Assembly: GCA_045543615.1 (NCBI GenBank)
Contig: JAZPXL010000024.1
Span: 1-33,747 of the forward strand
Direction: 5' to 3'
DNA from: CAG-390 sp045543615
GTDB lineage: Bacteria > Bacillota > Clostridia > Oscillospirales > CAG-272
DNA: 33,747 bases
In this document: piece after piece, positions 17,203-24,782 of the stretch
Numbering within the stretch: position 1 is the stretch's first letter
Layout of the letters: every line of letters starts with the position of its first letter
Position numbers and translations under genes: made by a program
The notes under the pieces: generated by a model
What the model saw: only the letters and a program-made list of their open reading frames with translations
Told to the model about the DNA's origin: nothing
Database searches by the model: none

Positions 17203-17207
17203 ATGCT

Positions 17208-17648
17208 TCAGCTCTGCTTTGAAATATGATTTATTAGCAGGTCGATGGCTTCAAGGTAGCCGTCAGTACCCTTGCCCGAAACAGTTGCGATACAAGCGGC
17301 ACGAACATAGCTTATCTGCCTAAAGTCCTCACGGCGTGAGACGTCGGATATATGCACCTCAACGGCAGGTAGACCAACTGCCTTGAGCGCATCGAGCAGA
17401 GCAACGCTTGTGTGCGTGTATGCGGCAGGATTGATGACAATACCGTCAAAGCGTGCGTAGGCAGCTTGAATTTCATCGACAAGTACGCCCTCGTGATTGC
17501 TCTGCACACAGCGTGTATCGACTCCCTTTTTGCCTGCATAACCTTCGATCTTTGCGATGAGTGAGGCATAGTCTTCCTTGCCGTAAATATCAGGCTCTCT
17601 GAGCCCGAGCATATTGATGTTTGGGCCGTTCAATATAAGAAACTTCAT
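17208..17648 (-). CDS. aroQ: 3-dehydroquinate dehydratase, type II
   Basis: AroQ dehydrates 3-dehydroquinate to 3-dehydroshikimate by the type II (anti-elimination) mechanism, as a dodecamer. The 146-residue length is typical. LNGPNINMLG opens the protein, DIYG carries the catalytic Tyr, followed by QSNHEG, INPAAYTHTS and VEVHISD with the catalytic His. Its ATG overlaps the aroE-aroK stop codon as ATGA (17645-17648). Confidence 0.95.
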   Translation of the reverse strand: MKFLILNGPNINMLGLREPDIYGKEDYASLIAKIEGYAGKKGVDTRCVQSNHEGVLVDEIQAAYARFDGIVINPAAYTHTSVALLDALKAVGLPAVEVHISDVSRREDFRQISYVRAACIATVSGKGTDGYLEAIDLLINHISKQS

Positions 17649-18922
17649 TTTTTACTCCAAAAAAGTGGATTTTTTACGGATTTTATAAATTTATTGATTA
17701 TCTCGTCGGCTATCTCGTCCGGTAGGCGACTGTGATCGCTTGCCTCTACGATGTCAGCCGATGCGAGATACAACGGCAGTCTTGTACTATATAGCCCTAG
17801 GAGTTTCTCACGATCAGCCGACAGAGGTCTGTCGGGAGTTATGGGCAGATGCTCCGGGGGTGTGTCGATGAAGACTACAACTCCGTTTAGGCGAAGAGAG
17901 GTGATGTTTTCGGGAACGGTCACCACACCACCACCGGTTGCTATCACAAGCCCCTGCTTTTTTGAGACTTCAAGCACAACCTCGCTTTCGATGCGGCGGA
18001 ACTCGCCCTCACCAAAATCCCTTAAGATTAAGGAGGGATGGCGTGAGGTACGAACAGCGATCTCTTTGTCGGTGTCAACCATTGTTCGCCCGAGCTTTTC
18101 TGCCAAAATACGCCCAAGCGTGCTTTTTCCACTTCCGGGCATACCGACTAAGACGATGTTTTCCTTTGAAATGAATATATTTTCGATCGTTTGCTTGAGC
18201 TTTTGTGCGTCGACGGGAGTGCCGAGGAACAGCTCTGAGGCACGCGCCGCCTGAAGTATGAGCATCAAAAGTCCACCTGATGATGGAATATTTCGCTTTC
18301 TTGCCTCTGTTACAAGGCGAGTGCGAAGTGGGTTGTATACCACGTCGAACACGCACTCAAGGGAGGGGAAGCGAGAGATATCTATCGGGCAGAGGTCGGT
18401 ATTCGGGTACATACCGACGGGAGTGGTATTGACAAGAAATTCTGCGTCTCCGTGGAGAGCGTAGGCGTCCTCATAGCTTATGGTGTCCTCTTTGCCACCT
18501 CTTGAGACGGTAATTATTTTGCCAAGTCCGAGATCCTCAAGCACTGCACGAGCAGTTTTGGATGTTCCGCCACTACCAAGTACAAGAGCCTTTTTGCCTT
18601 TGGGTGAGACTCCAAGAGCAAGAATGGACTCCTTCATTCCAAAATAATCCGTGTTGTCACCGAAAAGCTTGCCCTGTTTGTTGATTATGGTGTTTACTGC
18701 ACCTATGCGACGTGCAGCGTCGCTTATTTCATCAAGATGGGGAATGACAGTTTCCTTGTAGGGAATTGTGACATTGATGCCGAGGAAATCCCTGCTATCA
18801 AGAAAAGACGGCAGAGAACGGGGCGCAAGCTCGCAAAGCTCATAGCTGTAAGAGGCGAGCGAGGCGTGTATTTCCTTTGAGAAGCTGTGGGAGAGCTTCT
18901 CGCCTATAAGCCCGTATTTCAT
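17645..18922 (-). CDS. aroEK: Fused shikimate dehydrogenase - shikimate kinase
   Basis: One 425-residue open frame joins two successive pathway enzymes. Residues 1 to about 250 are AroE, reducing 3-dehydroshikimate with NADPH: SHSFSK, NVTIPYKE with the catalytic Lys, DNTDYFG and GSGGTSKTA are present, and the domain ends with a GGLLMLILQAA helix. Residues about 252-425 are AroK, phosphorylating shikimate with ATP: P-loop GMPGSGKST, DTDKEI, FRRIESE, GGGVV and a RPLSAD lid arginine. The linker is only a few residues and no internal start with a good ribosome binding site is apparent. The protein overlaps aroC and aroQ by ATGA at both ends. The name aroEK is descriptive. Confidence 0.93.
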   Translation of the reverse strand: MKYGLIGEKLSHSFSKEIHASLASYSYELCELAPRSLPSFLDSRDFLGINVTIPYKETVIPHLDEISDAARRIGAVNTIINKQGKLFGDNTDYFGMKESILALGVSPKGKKALVLGSGGTSKTARAVLEDLGLGKIITVSRGGKEDTISYEDAYALHGDAEFLVNTTPVGMYPNTDLCPIDISRFPSLECVFDVVYNPLRTRLVTEARKRNIPSSGGLLMLILQAARASELFLGTPVDAQKLKQTIENIFISKENIVLVGMPGSGKSTLGRILAEKLGRTMVDTDKEIAVRTSRHPSLILRDFGEGEFRRIESEVVLEVSKKQGLVIATGGGVVTVPENITSLRLNGVVVFIDTPPEHLPITPDRPLSADREKLLGLYSTRLPLYLASADIVEASDHSRLPDEIADEIINKFIKSVKNPLFWSKK

Positions 18923-20031
18923 TTTACCTCACCGAGTGCATCTCTTCCGTATTTTTCAATAAAGAGGTCAGCCATAACGAGAGATGCGACGCTGTCAACA
19001 ACGACCCTTGCCCTGTGAACGATGCAGGGATCGTGACGACCCGTGGTCGATGTAAGGACGTTTTCTTTTGTCGACATATCAACTGTGCCTTGTGGGATGG
19101 AAATTGACGGAGTGGGCTTGATTGCTGTGGAGAAAACTATGGGTGAGCCGTTTGAAATACCACCCGAAATGCCACCCTGGTGGTTTGTGACGGTTACGAT
19201 GCGATCGCCATCCGTGGTATATGCATCATTTGCTTCGCTTCCTTTTTTGTCGCTTATAGCAAATCCGTCTCCAAATTCAATTCCCTTGACGGCGGGGATG
19301 CCGAACACAGCATCAGCAATTCTGTTTTCAACTCCACCAAACCAAGGCTCGCCAAGTCCTACGGGTGCTCCGACTATTACGGTCTTGAGTACGCCACCGA
19401 CGCTGTCACCTGCTGCCGCCGCATTCTCAATTGCCGTTTTCATTCGGCTCTCGGCAGCCTTGCTTATTACAGGGAACGGAGAGGACGAAAGCGAGAGCAG
19501 AAGAGAGGAGAGGGAGGTGGTGTCAAGCTGAGGTAAATCATCATCGGCAACGCCACCGATACGGTCAATTTTTGTTGCGATATATATGCCCTTATTGCGT
19601 AGAGCAGGTATAACTATTGCGCCTGCAGCAACGAGGGCAGCAGTAAGTCTGCCTGAGAAATGACCACCTCCACGGTAGTCTTCAAAGCCGTGGTATTTTT
19701 CGTGCGCCACAAAGTCTGCGTGCGAGGGACGGGGGATGGAGGGGGTATAGTCACGGCTTCTTGTGTCCCTACTCTGTATGAATATCGAGATGGGCGCACC
19801 TGTGGTATAATCACCAAATACTCCACTTTGAATGATGTATTCATCCTCCTCGCGACGAGAGGTGGATATTTTTCCTGACGGACGACGAAGAGTCAGCATT
19901 TCGTTAATAAAGTTTCTGTCAACCTTTATGCCTGCGCTGAGTCCGTCAAGAATGACACCGACACCCTCACCGTGACTCTCTCCGTATAGAGTAATTCTTA
20001 AAGCTTGTCCAAAGCTGTTCTTGTTTCCCAT
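18919..20031 (-). CDS. aroC: Chorismate synthase
   Basis: AroC converts 5-enolpyruvylshikimate 3-phosphate to chorismate and needs reduced flavin. The 370-residue length is normal. Signature segments are GESHGEGVGVILDG near the start (with a His for catalysis), RPSHADFVAHEKYHGFEDYRGG, and GGISNGSPIVF, with the usual TGRHDPCIVHRA region near the C-terminus. The start lies 4 bases after the aroB stop codon, with a GGTAAAAATATGG junction that suggests coupling. Confidence 0.96.
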   Translation of the reverse strand: MGNKNSFGQALRITLYGESHGEGVGVILDGLSAGIKVDRNFINEMLTLRRPSGKISTSRREEDEYIIQSGVFGDYTTGAPISIFIQSRDTRSRDYTPSIPRPSHADFVAHEKYHGFEDYRGGGHFSGRLTAALVAAGAIVIPALRNKGIYIATKIDRIGGVADDDLPQLDTTSLSSLLLSLSSSPFPVISKAAESRMKTAIENAAAAGDSVGGVLKTVIVGAPVGLGEPWFGGVENRIADAVFGIPAVKGIEFGDGFAISDKKGSEANDAYTTDGDRIVTVTNHQGGISGGISNGSPIVFSTAIKPTPSISIPQGTVDMSTKENVLTSTTGRHDPCIVHRARVVVDSVASLVMADLFIEKYGRDALGEVK

Positions 20032-20035
20032 ATTT

Positions 20036-21091
20036 TTACCCTTGATATAATCTTTCTATAATTTCTGATGGTGTAAGCGTCTCGAATCTGAATTTCTCGA
20101 CATCGTCAACGAATACAGTTCCAATACCATCCTCTGTTGATTTTTTGTCGTGTGCGATGGCTGCAAGCACATCGTCACGGTCGATCTCAATTTCGCAGAG
20201 AGATGTGGGAAGAGAGAGCTTTTTGAGTACGGAGAGTAGACGGGGACGAATGCTCTCGCTTGTCATCGGTATCATTCCAAGCGCAACGCATTCTCCGTGA
20301 AGCATTTTGCCAAAGGTAGATGCGCTTTCAATTCCGTGTCCTGCCGTATGCCCGAAATTGAGCACTCGCCTAAGTCCATTCTCTCGCTCGTCACGCTCAA
20401 CAACATCTCTCTTTGCGCTCACGGCACGGATGATTATCTCATCAATCACGGGAGGGATGAGGAGCGTCCCATCTTCATTTTCCTCAAAAAAGCTGTCATT
20501 ATTCTCAAATATGTCAAAAAGCTCGCCGTCACTTGTAAGTGAAATCTTGAGAGCCTCGCACAGACCGTTTGAGATATGCCTTTTGGGAAGAGTTGCAAGA
20601 AGAGTGGGGTCGATGAAAACTGCTTTTGGCTGCCAGAACGCGCCGATAATATTTTTGTAGCCGCCTACGTTGACGGCTGTTTTGCCACCAACGGAGGAAT
20701 CGACCTGAGAGAGAAGTGTGGTCGGGATATTGTAAAAATCAATACCACGCATATACATTGATGCGGCAAAGCCTGAAAGATCTCCGACAACTCCACCTCC
20801 GAGAGCAACAACGGCGTCGCCTCTTGTGAATGATGCAGAGAGTATCGCACGAATCAGCTCTGTCAGCGTGTCAAGATTTTTGCTGCTCTCGCCGTCGGGG
20901 AATATGAAAGTGTGGGCATTCTCTCCAAGCGATGCTTTGAGCGTGTCTATGTACTTTGTCGGCACACCCGTGTCGCTGACTATCATAACTCGTCTTTGTT
21001 TGTTCATTATTACATCTGCCGCCATAGAGAGCGCACCACGTTCGACAAGTATATCAATGCTTCTGTCGGGCAGATTTACGTTAATTATCAT
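20036..21091 (-). CDS. aroB: 3-dehydroquinate synthase
   Basis: AroB cyclises DAHP to 3-dehydroquinate, using NAD and a divalent metal. The 351-residue protein shows the NAD site GGGVVGDLSGFAAS, the substrate region TTLLSQVDSSVGGKTAVN, and metal ligands in the EALK, NFGHTAGHGIE and HGECV segments. The start at 21091 has AAGGGGAAAG upstream. It is 26 bases after pheA. Confidence 0.96.
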   Translation of the reverse strand: MIINVNLPDRSIDILVERGALSMAADVIMNKQRRVMIVSDTGVPTKYIDTLKASLGENAHTFIFPDGESSKNLDTLTELIRAILSASFTRGDAVVALGGGVVGDLSGFAASMYMRGIDFYNIPTTLLSQVDSSVGGKTAVNVGGYKNIIGAFWQPKAVFIDPTLLATLPKRHISNGLCEALKISLTSDGELFDIFENNDSFFEENEDGTLLIPPVIDEIIIRAVSAKRDVVERDERENGLRRVLNFGHTAGHGIESASTFGKMLHGECVALGMIPMTSESIRPRLLSVLKKLSLPTSLCEIEIDRDDVLAAIAHDKKSTEDGIGTVFVDDVEKFRFETLTPSEIIERLYQG

Positions 21092-21117
21092 TTTCTTTCC
21101 CCTTGTTTGTTTTTTGC

Positions 21118-22275
21118 TCAGTCTTCAATAGCCGACAGCGCGCACTCAATCTCAGAGTCAGCATTCTCAGGCTCGTGCAGAAGCTTCTCTCTGTCAAAAG
21201 AGCCGAGGATCTTTATGCTTCCGCAAACTTCGCTGAGGGATGCAAGCATACGGCGACCCTCACTTGTCGCAAGACTTCCCTCGCCCTCTGCAAAGAAGTA
21301 GTAGTCCCAATTTGTTTCCTTTGTGGGACGGCTTTTGAGTGCTCTGAGGTTGAAGCCTGCCTGTCCGATGGCTTCAATTGCTCTAAGAAGTGCGCCTGCC
21401 GTATTCTTTACGGTGAAGAACATAATAAAACGGTCATCACTTTCAAGTGGCGGCAGAATATTTCTTGTGAATACTGCAAATCTCGTTATATTGTTGTTGT
21501 GTTCGTTGATCTTTCTCTCAAGAACACGAAGACCGTAAAGCTCTGCCGTTTCATAGCTTGCTATAACGCCGATGCCGACGTCGCCGTTTCTTGCAACCTC
21601 CATAGCAGCAGTTGCCGTGTTGACAGCCTCTCTCTGCGACCAGCCGTGTCTGCGAATGTAGGGCGCACATTGACCAAGAGCCTGTGGATGACTTACAACG
21701 GTTTTGATATCCTTTATAGATGCGCCCGGCAGACAGAGCAGACAATGCTCAACTGCAAGCTCATAAACACCGCTTACGCAAAGCTCACCACTGTATGCAA
21801 GATCCATTACCTGTGTGACGTCTCCGTTTGTGCTGTTTTCGATTGGGAGAACGGCACAATCGCAATCGCCTGATGCAACGGCATCATACGCACTTTTGAA
21901 GTCGGGGCAGGGAACACGCACGCCTGAGGGGAAAATTCTTGATGCCGCAATATCTGCAAACGCACCACTAACTCCACTGAATGCAATTCGCATACCCTCA
22001 AGCAGACGGTGTTGATACTTTCTTGAAAGTGCCATATTGTATTTAAGATAGCTTATATAATAGGAACGGAGTGCCTCGTCATCAATCATCGCAGCACCAC
22101 GCTCGATGACGGCTGCCTCACGCGCTCTGTCAAGAATGGGCAAGCCGTGCTCCTTTTTGTATTTCGCAACAACGCCGACAGCCTCCATTCTCGCCATAAA
22201 GAGACGAGCCATCTCTGCATCTATTTCATTAATTTTCTTTCTCGCTTCGCTAAGCTTATCGACTTTGTCAGACAT
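21118..22275 (-). CDS. pheA: Chorismate mutase - prephenate dehydratase (P-protein)
   Basis: This fused enzyme makes phenylpyruvate from chorismate. Residues 1 to about 85 are an AroQ-class helical chorismate mutase (with ARMEAV and VAKYKKE). About 95-275 form the prephenate dehydratase domain with the catalytic TRF motif in NNITRFAVF. The C-terminal ACT domain follows, with GALLRAIEAI and KSRPTKETNWDYYFF, the phenylalanine-binding GAL and SRP elements, so feedback inhibition by Phe is expected. The start at 22275 (385 residues) is chosen because GGAGG lies 5 bases upstream; an ATG ten codons earlier falls before that site. It is the first structural gene of the operon and is preceded by a leader-peptide attenuator. 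Confidence 0.95.
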   Translation of the reverse strand: MSDKVDKLSEARKKINEIDAEMARLFMARMEAVGVVAKYKKEHGLPILDRAREAAVIERGAAMIDDEALRSYYISYLKYNMALSRKYQHRLLEGMRIAFSGVSGAFADIAASRIFPSGVRVPCPDFKSAYDAVASGDCDCAVLPIENSTNGDVTQVMDLAYSGELCVSGVYELAVEHCLLCLPGASIKDIKTVVSHPQALGQCAPYIRRHGWSQREAVNTATAAMEVARNGDVGIGVIASYETAELYGLRVLERKINEHNNNITRFAVFTRNILPPLESDDRFIMFFTVKNTAGALLRAIEAIGQAGFNLRALKSRPTKETNWDYYFFAEGEGSLATSEGRRMLASLSEVCGSIKILGSFDREKLLHEPENADSEIECALSAIED

Positions 22276-22330
22276 CTTTTCCTCCGTTTGTGCAACATAC
22301 GGCACTTTTTTGCATCTTGATCCGGTAAAT

Positions 22331-22362
22331 AAAAAACCACACCATAAACAAAACAGGTGTGG
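22331..22362 (-). terminator. Attenuator terminator in the pheA leader
   Basis: On the minus strand a 7-bp GC-rich stem CCACACC/GGTGTGG (22362-22356 with 22343-22337), loop of 12 bases, is followed by six Ts (22336-22331). It lies between the leader peptide and pheA, about 55 bases before the gene. Confidence 0.88.
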
Positions 22363-22456
22363 GCTATATTGCTATTTGCAAGGACACGTGGCAATAAAAC
22401 CATAAAGGCTTATCTGCCGAGGTCATTCCTCACTGCAAACATTTGCAAGACAGCCC
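22361..22456 (-). promoter_or_regulatory. Candidate antiterminator and pause hairpins of the pheA attenuator
   Basis: The end of the leader-peptide coding region can pair with the sequence just before the terminator. GGGCTGTCTTGC (22456-22445) pairs with GCAATATAGCCC (22372-22361) at 11 of 12 positions, counting one G-U. After a small internal loop, TTTGCA (22439-22434) pairs with TGCAAA (22380-22375). This helix takes the first two Cs of the terminator's 5' arm. A competing local hairpin, TGCAAA/TTTGCA at 22447-22434, uses the same bases, so the two folds exclude each other. Deduced by eye; no energy calculation was made. Confidence 0.65.
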
Positions 22457-22500
22457 GTATGGCAAAAATAAAATCGTGTGCTCATTATAAAGAATGCCAT
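22423..22500 (-). CDS. pheL: Phenylalanine-rich leader peptide of the pheA-aro operon
   Basis: A 25-codon frame with ATG at 22500 and TGA at 22425-22423 encodes MAFFIMSTRFYFCHTGC followed by LANVCSEE. It holds four Phe codons (TTC TTT at 3-4, TTT at 10 and 12) and a Tyr codon TAT at 11, giving FYF in a row. A GAGAGG ribosome binding site lies 5 bases upstream. It sits directly behind the operon promoter and ahead of alternative hairpins and a terminator. This is the arrangement of classical attenuation, where ribosome stalling at Phe codons favours the antiterminator. The FYF cluster suggests response to both Phe and Tyr charging. The T-box consensus was not found. The name pheL is used by analogy. 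Confidence 0.78.
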   Translation of the reverse strand: MAFFIMSTRFYFCHTGCLANVCSEE

Positions 22501-22533
22501 ATCGACCTCTCGCTTTCTAAGTTTGATAGGAAA

Positions 22534-22562
22534 ATTATACACCCGTATATTTTTCTTGTCAA
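22534..22562 (-). promoter_or_regulatory. Sigma-A promoter of the aromatic amino acid operon
   Basis: On the minus strand TTGACA (22562-22557) and TATAAT (22539-22534) are exactly 17 bases apart. The start near 22527 gives a leader of about 250 bases before pheA. No other promoter of this quality was seen within the operon. Confidence 0.92.
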
Positions 22563-22724
22563 GTATGTTTGTTTTGTTTTCACAGATAAGAAACAAAATA
22601 TTAATAATTAATTAACATTTCGCTCTTTTGGCAATAGAATTCAAACAAGGAGAGAGATTCTTAATTCAATCTTAATATCTTTATTAATTAATATTTTGCA
22701 ATATATAAACTTTTTTCAAAATTG
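22563..22724. other. AT-rich divergent intergenic region with a 12-bp inverted repeat
   Basis: This stretch lies between the divergent promoters of the aro operon and the GT80-like gene. It is strongly AT-rich and holds no gene. CAAAATATTAAT occurs at 22594-22605 and, inverted, at 22687-22698, with 81 bases between them. It may be a paired regulator site or UP-like sequence, or simply chance in AT-rich DNA. Confidence 0.4.
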
Positions 22725-22753
22725 TTGACTGTTTAATATATTTGTGGTATACT
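22725..22753 (+). promoter_or_regulatory. Sigma-A promoter of the GT80-like lipoprotein gene
   Basis: TTGACT (22725-22730) and TATACT (22748-22753) have a 17-base spacer; the start codon follows about 65 bases downstream. Confidence 0.87.
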
Positions 22754-22817
22754 ACCAATGTGTTTAAACGACACGAAAATGCAAATTTTTACAAAGAACA
22801 ACGGAGGAAAAAGGAAA

Positions 22818-24722
22818 ATGAAGCTTTTGACCAAGATTGTATCTGCATTACTTGTATTTATTATGCTGTTTACAATGCTTGCCGCTTGTGACAACGTAAA
22901 CCCGGGTGATGATACAACGGACGCAACAGAAGACACAGGTGGCATCCCCGATGACAGCACAACTCCAATCGAGTACGAAGATCCCACAGCACCTGCCGAC
23001 GGAGACAGGGTTTACAACATCATCTTTGCTCTTGCAACAATACCTCCTGTTTTGGCGGCACTTGATTCAATTGCAAGTGGATATGAGACTTATGCCATCA
23101 TCGAGAGAGGCAAGACCTATAACGGAATTGACAGCCTTGAGTATTTCCACAACGCAGGCTTTGATCCTGCAAGCAACCTCAGCACAGGCTTTACAGGTAC
23201 TGAGTTCAATGCTATGATCGAAACTGTCAAGGGACTTAAGGGAGACGGCGTATTCTTCTATTTCTATGCTCAGGACGGCACAGCACTTCGTTGTGCAGCC
23301 GTTGCAGCAAACGCAGGTCTTACAAAGGAAGATTTCCACATCATTATGTGTGAGGACGGAACGGGTGCATACGTTGCACTTGAAGATAACTTTGTCGGGG
23401 GAAAGCCTGTGACAAAGGATTCCGATGGACCTTATGAGGCGTACAAGAGCCTTGTTTCTGAAGTAAGCGCAGACTTTGACACGGTTATGTCGAAGACCGA
23501 CAACAAGAACAGTGACAAGATTCTCGGCTACAATATCGGTAAGGCGTTTGCGCTTGCAGCACTTCCGAACTTCACCTATTATCTTCAGGATAAGAACATT
23601 GTAGAGAGCGTGCTTGACGGAATCGAGGGTGAGGGAAGCGTGCTTCTCTCTGCATTCGGACTTGACGGCGCAAAGGCACAGAGCGAGTACAGACTTAATC
23701 TCAAATATCAGAAGATCTCCGAGGGTATTGCAAAGCTTACCGATGAGCAGAGAACCGATTATCTGACACTTATGTACGGTCAGTATTATGAGGATACCTT
23801 TGCAGGTCTGACAAGAGACAAGAGAGCCGGCGAGAGCGCACCTGAAAATAAGCTCGTATTCATCGGCGCACGTCACGGCTACTATCCTAAGTTTGCATCC
23901 GATGCAAAATACGGCATTGGTGGACTTTCCGATGACGCAAGCGTTCCCCAGAGCTATGCTCTCCTTGACGCAAAGTACAAAAACGAGCTTCTCTTTGCAA
24001 GTGAGGCTGACTACAATGCGTTCCTTGCCGCTATAAACGACCGTAGCAATTACGAACAGGGCATAAGCGATGACCTTGCACGCAGAGCCGCAGTTGCAAC
24101 CTTCAATATTTATATTGACTATATCTACACTCTCAAATTCACCTACGCACTTTACGGTGAGAATTATGATATTATCCTTAAGGGACATCCCCGTGAGGTA
24201 ATCGGAGAGTCGAGCGAGTGGGGCAAGAGATATTCCGTCAAATACAAGGACGGAGAGGAAGAGAAGAGCCTTTGCTACGACAAGCTTATCGACAGCGCAC
24301 TTCTGTCCTTCCACGCAAGCGATTCGACAGGCAAGTATATCGGTATGGTACCCTACGGAACTGCCGCAGAGAACCTTGCGTACCTTGGAGTTGATATTGC
24401 GATCTGTGGTCTTCCCTCGTCCACATACAGTGGATATGATACAGATGTTGACGTTCTTTTCATTATGACGGCAACAGACCAGGCAATTGACGGTGACGAT
24501 TCTCAGGTTAAGGACAGATACCTTGCAGGCAACCTGACCTATGTTGACGGTGAGTTTGAGATCGCAGCATATTTCTACAACACAGGTAATGTCTACAAGC
24601 ACGCCGCAGGTATCGTTAAGAACAGCGAAACCAAGGCTATGTATGACAAGCTCTTCAAGGATTGGCTTGCAGCCACACATCCCACAAAGACTGACATCAA
24701 CCCCCAGGGCTTTGCTTCGTAA
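22818..24722 (+). CDS. Lipoprotein with GT80-type (bacterial sialyltransferase-like) GT-B domain
   Basis: The 634-residue protein starts with a lipoprotein signal peptide (lipobox LAAC, Cys24), then an acidic Thr-rich linker to about residue 62. The rest matches, in order, motifs recalled from Pasteurella PmST1, a GT80 sialyltransferase. EDGTGAYVALE (179-189) corresponds to DDGSMEYVDLE, keeping the general-base Asp (Asp180). LTDEQRTDYLTL (307-318) corresponds to LTPEQQAFYLTL. KGHPR (455-459) keeps the general-acid His457. A later stretch keeps Glu518 (AEN) and the Ser pair Ser534-Ser535 (PSSTY), which bind CMP in PmST1. All key catalytic and nucleotide residues are present. The start at 22818 follows GGAGG and replaces an ATG 60 bases upstream. 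Export predicts extracellular action, where CMP-sialic acid is not expected. No NeuA/NeuB gene is near. The real sugar and donor are unknown. Confidence 0.75.
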   Translation: MKLLTKIVSALLVFIMLFTMLAACDNVNPGDDTTDATEDTGGIPDDSTTPIEYEDPTAPADGDRVYNIIFALATIPPVLAALDSIASGYETYAIIERGKTYNGIDSLEYFHNAGFDPASNLSTGFTGTEFNAMIETVKGLKGDGVFFYFYAQDGTALRCAAVAANAGLTKEDFHIIMCEDGTGAYVALEDNFVGGKPVTKDSDGPYEAYKSLVSEVSADFDTVMSKTDNKNSDKILGYNIGKAFALAALPNFTYYLQDKNIVESVLDGIEGEGSVLLSAFGLDGAKAQSEYRLNLKYQKISEGIAKLTDEQRTDYLTLMYGQYYEDTFAGLTRDKRAGESAPENKLVFIGARHGYYPKFASDAKYGIGGLSDDASVPQSYALLDAKYKNELLFASEADYNAFLAAINDRSNYEQGISDDLARRAAVATFNIYIDYIYTLKFTYALYGENYDIILKGHPREVIGESSEWGKRYSVKYKDGEEEKSLCYDKLIDSALLSFHASDSTGKYIGMVPYGTAAENLAYLGVDIAICGLPSSTYSGYDTDVDVLFIMTATDQAIDGDDSQVKDRYLAGNLTYVDGEFEIAAYFYNTGNVYKHAAGIVKNSETKAMYDKLFKDWLAATHPTKTDINPQGFAS

Positions 24723-24737
24723 CTGAAAAACAAAACT

Positions 24738-24768
24738 AAAGGCTGTCCGATCTCGGACAGCCTTTTTT
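24738..24768 (+). terminator. Intrinsic terminator after the GT80-like gene
   Basis: A perfect 12-bp stem (24738-24749 with 24754-24765), loop ATCT, runs into six Ts (24763-24768). The minus-strand AbrB gene ends just beyond it. Confidence 0.93.
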
Positions 24769-24782
24769 CATCAATATTTAAA

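Noticed and set aside
22276..22530. T-box riboswitch in the pheA leader
   Set aside because: The conserved T-box sequence and the specifier-loop layout were not found; the Phe-rich leader peptide and terminator explain the region better.
22758..22817. Earlier ATG that would extend the GT80-like protein by 20 residues
   Set aside because: It lies within about 5 bases of the -10 box, has no ribosome binding site and would bury the signal peptide.
23067..24680. Long minus-strand open frame of 537 codons opposite the GT80-like gene
   Set aside because: It lacks a ribosome binding site, is Cys- and Val-rich in a way typical of antisense shadows, and shows no family motif, while the plus strand has signal peptide, promoter and terminator.
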